Notes under the pieces: generated by a model | The model's database searches: none | What the model saw: only the letters and a program-made list of their open reading frames with translations | Told to the model about the DNA's origin: nothing | Assembly (NCBI GenBank): GCA_027604505.1 | Contig: JADIIX010000134.1 | Coordinates: 1-63,118 of the forward strand | Source: Gonapodya sp. JEL0774 | Lineage: Eukaryota; Monoblepharomycota; Monoblepharidomycetes; Monoblepharidales; Gonapodyaceae | DNA: 63,118 bases | Direction: 5' to 3' | Shown: positions 57,208 to 63,118 of the stretch, one piece after another | Layout: each line of letters starts with the position of its first letter | Numbering within the stretch: position 1 is the first letter of the stretch | Translations under genes and position numbers: made by a program

Positions 57208-59488
57208 TCATGTGTTCGACACCCAGGGGGGCGAGGGTCGTCTGGGAGGAGGGCCGGGGGCATAATTTTGCATCGGAGGAGGAGAGTAATGGCTGAAGGA
57301 TGACAAGTTTCCCGACATACTAGAATCGCACGGAGGTGCAAAATTTGGTGACTGGGTAAACGAGAATGGTGATGGAGCTGTTGAGTATTGAGATGATGGA
57401 ATCTGTCCAGTCGGTACCCATGTGTGGTCTGCTAAGCCGTAATGGGCTGCCAATTCAGCCCCTCCTGCATCGCTTCCATGTGAGTGTGGCTGCTCCGGTC
57501 TCATACCAGAGTAATATCGAGTTTGGCCTTGTAAAGGATTCCCAACTGGCATTGTCCAGCTCCATGCGGAGCGATACGATGTATCGAGGATCCCCAAACA
57601 CCTCGCCTCATAAGGACTTTCAGTCTGAAAACTCGAGTGAGGGACACTGGATTGCGCCCAACTTGGAGTGGCAGTCAGCCCGAGGATAGCGGAAGCCCGA
57701 GAGCTCAAGGTCGTTATGGTAGAACTTGAAACAGAGGCCGAAGGATCTCGGGGCTGAGCTACCTGAGGCGATAGTTCCCTGATCCTGGACGTTCCCTCAA
57801 TCGTTGAATAGGCTGGCTTCGAGGGTGATCTTGAAGGAGTCGTTTGTGGTAATACCAAGTCACTCTCATTAACGGACTGAGGTAGAGAAATCGTTGGAGA
57901 CGACTGAACTTGCGTTTGAGATACTGGAGTAGGCACATTTCTCGAAATTTCTCCTGTACATTCCACAATGCGCACTCCAGGTTGTCGCGACGTTTTGGTG
58001 TGTTTCGTTGGCACTTCGCTACCTTCAATGTCCTCTTCGCCTCGCGTCCTCTTGTTCGAGGAACTTCGTATCAACGACTTGGGCATGGTAGTTGTGGGTT
58101 GAGCTTTCGTGGGCAGAGAATGTTGCGATGCCTGTGGCAATTTCTTCCTCACGTTTCGAGTGCGGGGTGGTGTATCGGTAGAGTTGTGTATCGAATTATG
58201 AAAGGTGAATTGACTGAACATTTCGGAGTTGCCCCTTGTACTTAGTTGGACGCCACGAACCGATGATAGTGCGATCGCGCTCGACGTCGATTCATGGACC
58301 TCCACGGGTTCAATGTCGCGACATTCTGCGGAGCGTCTCTTCAACTCATCCTTCAGATCTTTTATCGTTTTCTTATCACGGCGGCCTGATTCTTCGAGCG
58401 AAGAGCACTTAGATTGAACAGACATCAGCTTGGAAGTAAGGTCGTTGATTCTGTCCCTCAGGTCCTGTGTCGAAGGTAAGGGAGGGAGATAACGGGCACT
58501 CGATTCCTAAGCGAAGGGAAGATGCATCTGTTATTAACGTTTTGACTGGGTGAAAAGTTCTGACCCACGCCTCCTCACTTCTTCTCGTTCGTTACCGCTA
58601 GAAACGAGCTCCAAGTACGGCATATCTACTGCATCAGAGTTTGGAGCACCCCCAGCTTCTAGATACGCCACTCCCCGTTCCAACTGCATGTCTCTCGACC
58701 GGACCTCCGAATGTTCCAACAGTGCTCCGTGTCGAGATCTAACTAGTACGTCGGACTCTTCGGGTATCCGAGAGCTTCCCTGTACCCTCAAATAACGAAT
58801 CTGTAGTTGTAGCTTTGCAATTGTTTCCTGCTGATCCAGTATCATTCTCCGAGCAACTTCACTTGTGTCGGGTGGCAAGTCTTCCCCACCTGCGGCCATT
58901 GAAAGGACGGTCAACGAGGACGTCATCCGGTTGTACAACTCCGTTGACGACAGAGTGGCTTCAAGCGTTTGTATTCTCTTCCTCGCATCTTGCAATTGAG
59001 TTCGAAGGGACTTCTCTGTGGGGTCACAGCGAAGGTGTTCCAGCTCTGCGCGGAGATCCGCACAAGTCATCTCTGCTTTTAGTGCTTTCTCATTGGCGGC
59101 GTCCGAAAGATCGTGCAGGTACTTCAGGCTTGTCAAAATCTTTTCGGCACTATCATTTGACGGAGGAGAGTCCCAACTTTCTCGAAGCCGATGATAGGTT
59201 ATCAGCTTGTTTTTCGCACCAGCGTCACATTGGAGCGCGAACTTCTCAAGCAACTCACAGAAATGTAACCAATTTATCCAGAACAATCGCGTAAGACTCA
59301 ACGTTCTGCTGACTCGCACTCCGCGGCGCGATCTCTTCGTCTCTTAGCTTGAGGTCGCGGTCTGTACGGTTACAGGCATCCAAATGTGCGTCTCTTTGCC
59401 GACTGCCTTGCCGATATGACCAGAGTTTATCAAGGAAAGTTCTACAGTCATTCTCCGATGGCTGAAACGAATCTTCCGAATGCACCAT
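57208..59488 (-). CDS. hypothetical coiled-coil protein with disordered Pro/Ser-rich C-terminus
   Basis: The ATG at 59486-59488 opens MVHSEDSFQPSENDCRTFLD. The middle exon (about 58534-59270) is strongly helical with heptad-like Leu (DLRAELEHLRCDPTEKSLR, ARKRIQTLEATLSS, QQETIAKLQLQIRYL). The exon from 57208 continues a short coil (DLKDELKRRSAECRDIE) and then a long Ser/Pro/Thr region with basic patches (SSNKRTRGEE, TKHTKTSRQ) and a Pro-rich end (APGPPPRRPSPP). The first junction (about 59265) needs a 25-nt intron or an indel to keep frame. I do not recognise the family. Composition suggests a scaffold or a nuclear/cytoskeletal linker. It ends 254 nt upstream of the SDHAF1-like start, on the same strand. 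Confidence 0.55.
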
Positions 59489-59867
59489 TCGTGTCTGTCA
59501 CAGACAACCTGAAGAAATCCTTGATTTATTCTGCAGCAGAATCGACCTCCAATTCACATACCGAGGAAAAAATTTTGGGTGCTTCCGAAGCTAAATACCG
59601 ACCGCCGGGTTTTCCTGTTGCTTCTCGTTGCGCGATGATTGATGGCTGAAATCCTGAAAGGTGTGGTGGACGGAGCCTCCTCATTGGTATGGTGGTTTCC
59701 GAGGAGCTCCGAATAAATATATTTTCTCTCGATACAAAATATGAGAATAGAATATTGGTGATGGCGGATTATTTTATGTTGTCTGTTGTCTGGCCGACCA
59801 TGTTGTTTGGCTCCCCTTTTAGCTTGTCTCCCGTCTCAGGTAGATTCCCCGCGAAGACCGGCTTATC
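59489..59867. other. divergent intergenic region
   Basis: It probably holds the promoters of the coiled-coil gene (left) and the H+-ATPase gene (right). An AT-rich run lies at 59710-59790. Open frames here show no recognisable content. Confidence 0.4.
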
Positions 59868-62800
59868 ATGCAAACAGACAAAGTGGCAAGCTCCAGTCTT
59901 CTCGGACGACCTGAAATGACTGAGAACAGGCCTCCAGCAGTTGTTGTTTCGACACCCTCTGTAACCGAACACCGCGTCACCACCATGGCATCTCCCCTCG
60001 CGTCCCCCATTCTCACCAGTACCTTCAGTCCTACACCCACTTCAGGAGGACCGTATCAAGAAGATCCATTTCTGTCAGGTAGAAGTCGCGGCACGACTGA
60101 CATGACGTTGGGAACTGCTGACGTTCCTGGGGGGTATCACGTCACTTACTCGAACAAGAATGGAGCAGAGATCCCAAATATTCCAGTTACGTCAAGTCGT
60201 TCAAGGTATACGGGTATGAGACGAATGAGTACGATGGAAGCTGTTCTAAATCAAAGATTGGAGGGAACCTCGGGGGCCACGTCATCCATTTCTCCAACTT
60301 CTTCGCACGACAACGAGACACATGTTGTTGATATCGGACAAGCACCATTATCAAAGCGACGACAATCCATGAAATCTGGAGCATCCGAAACTGGAGGCTC
60401 CGGTGTTTTCTCCACGTCATCGTTTCCTGCCGGTCCAGGGATGCCCCGCACGGGTACGCTGGGGATGGGACTCCAAAGTGTGGACAGAGATGAAGATGAA
60501 GATAGTGATGCGGAGATCGAAGCGGAGGACGAGGAGCTCGAAAAGGAGTTCCAGCGCGAAGAAGCCCTAGAGGCTCAGATGAAAGGCGCAGGTGGGGACG
60601 AGATGGAGAACAGCGAGGCAGGGGTGTACAAGGTTAGAAGTTTCTGCATTCTTGTGCCGCTACCGTGTGATCGTTCTCCTGGGTGACATAGTAAACTCTT
60701 ACAGATACCAGAAAACCTTGTTCACACTGATCCTCACAATGGCCTGAGCGAGGATGAAGTACAAGATCGTCTGAAGAAGTGGGGACGGAACGAGCTGCCA
60801 GAAGAGAAGGTCGGTGAAACCACATCTCGCCAATGTTGGTGCTATAAGGTTGTGCACCAAATTCACGAGATCTGTCCACAAGACCAATCATTTCTTCAAG
60901 TTTCTTGGGTACTTTACGGGGCCTATTGAGATCCTCATCATTATTGCCGGTGCGTTGTGGTTTATTGTCACAACTTTAGTTCACTGTCATCAACAGAATT
61001 CGGTGATCCCGAATAGGGTGTATTGCGGCTGGCCTACAGCGTTGGATCGACCTCGGAGTAATTACAGCGTTGCTTTTGTTGAATGCATCTGTCGGCTTCA
61101 TCCAAGAATATCAAGCAGGGAATGTCGGTGGGTCCAAGAAAAACGGACATTGAGGAACCAAATTTATTGAAAATCAACGGTGCAATTCCGTACAGTCGAT
61201 TCTCTTAAATCTGCGCTTGCATTGAAGGCAACGGTGGTTCGAGGAGGAGTGCGAAAGGAAGTCGAGGCGAAAAACTTGGTGCCGGGTTCGTTTTCTTGCT
61301 CACCCCGCATGCCACCACTTCCAATACTTCCTCTTATAACATAGGTGATGTCATTGCGGTCACCGAGGGAAATGTTTGTCCTGCAGACGCGAGGCTTCTC
61401 GGTGAAGACTCATTCCTACAGTTGGATCAGTCTGCCATAACTGGTGAGGGGTGAGCGCGATCGGTGACCAACCATGGATGCAGCGCAATCACGAAATCCC
61501 GAAATTTTTTCAGGAGAGTCATTGGCGGTCACTAAGCGGTTTAATGATCTTCTCTATTCGAGTAAGTTAGAATTGCGTCGCTTTGGAATCCTATTCAAAT
61601 CAGCATTCACGTGTGGTGCTCCAGGTTCCGCCGTTAAGCGCGGGTCCGGATTAGCAGTTATTATCGCGACGGGCCCAAACACTTTCGTCGGTCAAGCAGC
61701 CGTTTTAGTCTCGCGCGGTAAGATCAGAAAGTTCAACTGCTTCTGCGAACGACACAGCGGAATTGGACGTTCAATCTGTAACAGCGCAGGGAGTTGGTCA
61801 TTTTCGCAAAGTTCTAAATCAAATCGCGTACACTTTGATGTTTTTTGACTTGCTTGCAGTCATTGCGGTATGCCTCGTTCTATTTTCGTCTAATATTGAG
61901 GCCCGACGTGTTTCCCTTCAGGTATCAATTGCAACGTTGTATCGTGGAGAATCTATCCTTGATTTACTGTTGTTTATTATGATTCTGACAGTTGTTGCTG
62001 TTCCGAGTGGGTACTTTGCGTTTGCTTATTTACTGCGCGTGCGAATCACAGTTGTTGGACCTTTTGCATTCTCTCAGTTGCTCGTAAGCTCGACAGCATA
62101 AGTGAATTTATAATCAGTGTCTGAGTAGCTTCATCCTCTAGTTCCTGCTGTTGTAACAACCACGATGGCTGTCGGGGCTGCGATGCTCGCAGAGAAACAG
62201 GCAATCGTTTCGAGGCTGACATCGATTGAGGCGTTGGCTGGTGTGGATATACTCTGTTCGGACAAAACGGGAACACTAACGAAAAACAAGTTAACCGTGG
62301 GTACTCCTTGAAGCTGTCATCTTGCGAATCGGTGGTTGTTGAGAGAAATGCTGGACAGGTGCACGATCCCTTTGCACTTCCCGGACATCTCTCAGAGGAG
62401 CTCTTCCTCGCCGCTGCACTTGCAAGTCATCGTTCTGGTCGTGGAATCGACCCCATTGACAAGGCTATCATGAAGTCACTGCGCAAGTACACGGAAGCCA
62501 AAAGGGCGCTACGTGGTTTTGAGGTCATAAAAGTTTAACAATTCAGGGCCATTGTCATGTTTTCAATCTTTAATTGAACATTTTATTGCAGACCTTTGAC
62601 TTTCAGCCCTTTGATCCGGTGACAAAACGTATCGTAGCGACGTGCGAACGCAAAGGAGTGACTTTCAAGGCTACCAAAGGAGGTAAGCCCTGTCACGCCG
62701 AATTCTTAAGCAACTACATATGTTCTCTGTTTTCTTTTAGCTACAAGTGCCGTAGTAAAGCTGGCCAGTGAGGATGGTCCCATTTCGGATTCAATACTGA

Positions 62801-63118
62801 AGTCCTACAATCAAGCAGTCAAGGACTTTGCGGACAACGGGTGTGTATGGCGCCAAAAACGATTGATTTTGATTGTTTGTTCTCATTTCGAGAGCGATCA
62901 GATTCCGTTCTCTTGGAGTTGCGTGGAAAAGGGGGAACGATCCGTGGGTCTTACTCGGAGTGGTAGGTCATAACGAGAAGCGCTGATTACTACCTGAAAT
63001 TGCTCGTAACGTTTTTTTTGCGCTTGTAGATCCCGCTGTTTGATCCCCCTCGTGACGATACAAAACGTACCCTTGAAGACGCAATGTCCCTCGGAATTCA
63101 GATCAAAATGCTCACTGG
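59868..63118 (+). CDS. PMA1: P3A plasma-membrane H+-ATPase with long N-terminal extension (3' end beyond window)
   Basis: The first exon encodes about 245 residues of Ser/Thr/Pro-rich then very acidic sequence ([20 protein letters not shown]), much longer than the roughly 80-110 residue N-terminus of yeast Pma1. The pump follows: [64 protein letters not shown], the actuator [19 protein letters not shown], the helix-4 proline region VAVPS joined to [12 protein letters not shown], the phosphorylation motif [15 protein letters not shown] and the nucleotide-binding [16 protein letters not shown]. The window ends at IKMLTG, just before the conserved Asp of the hinge. It pumps protons out of the cell at the cost of ATP, powering nutrient uptake. 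Introns are frequent (about every 100-250 nt). The ATG at 59916 is an alternative start. Confidence 0.88.

Noticed and set aside
56680-57211. 150-170 codon minus-strand frames overlapping the SDHAF1-like gene
   Set aside because: They are alternate frames of the same DNA; only the LYR frame carries a recognisable family pattern.
1-63118. CRISPR arrays, operons, bacterial-type regulatory sites, rRNA or tRNA genes
   Set aside because: The window is intron-rich nuclear fungal DNA; no regular spaced repeats or convincing RNA gene folds were seen by eye. A tRNAscan or Infernal run would be decisive for RNA genes.

Overview
The window looks like nuclear DNA of a fungus, most likely an early-diverging zoosporic (chytrid-like) lineage. 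This is inferred from intron-rich genes (most introns about 50-110 nt, a few as short as 33-39 nt), fungal families (a P3A plasma-membrane H+-ATPase, a two-half fungal CaiB-type CoA-transferase), and families typical of non-yeast fungi (DENND6, kinase-Sel1 fusions, receptor-like LRR proteins). I saw no operons, CRISPR arrays, rRNA or tRNA genes, or intact transposons. Exon boundaries were worked out by hand from GT..AG signals and codon phase; where a whole model closes in phase I say so.

Left part (1-16.1 kb): three same-strand genes (292-2293, 2964-5191, 12729-16081) encode one architecture: signal peptide, a variable extracellular region (leucine-rich repeats in the first two, a long proline tract in the third), one transmembrane helix, and a cytoplasmic SH3 domain followed by a Ser/Gly/Pro-rich tail. 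Between them on the minus strand lie an Asteroid-family PIN/FEN-like nuclease gene, a gene with a PB1-like N-terminus, and a small unknown gene with very short introns. A GC-rich block (9864-11211) remains unresolved.

Middle part (16.6-35 kb): a UMP-CMP kinase fused in frame to a roughly 1600-residue acidic Pro/Glu/Val/Ala-rich tail (seven exons, all phases closing), a protein kinase fused to about 12 Sel1 repeats, an acyl-CoA synthetase ending in the peroxisomal-type tripeptide AKL, an F-box protein, a disordered hypothetical protein and a Gfo/Idh/MocA oxidoreductase.

Right part (35-63 kb): a two-helix membrane sensor with an extracellular domain but no recognisable catalytic output, a messy stretch with possible membrane-protein exons, a giant disordered protein with a C-terminal membrane helix, a DENND6-type Rab exchange factor, a CoA-transferase family III protein ending in ARL, a PWWP/coiled-coil chromatin-type protein, an SDHAF1-like LYR protein, a coiled-coil hypothetical, and the first part of a plasma-membrane H+-ATPase cut by the window end.

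The most unusual content is the SH3-tailed receptor cluster and the kinase-tail fusion. The two peroxisome-tagged CoA enzymes may act in the same organelle, but they are not adjacent and co-function is only an inference.
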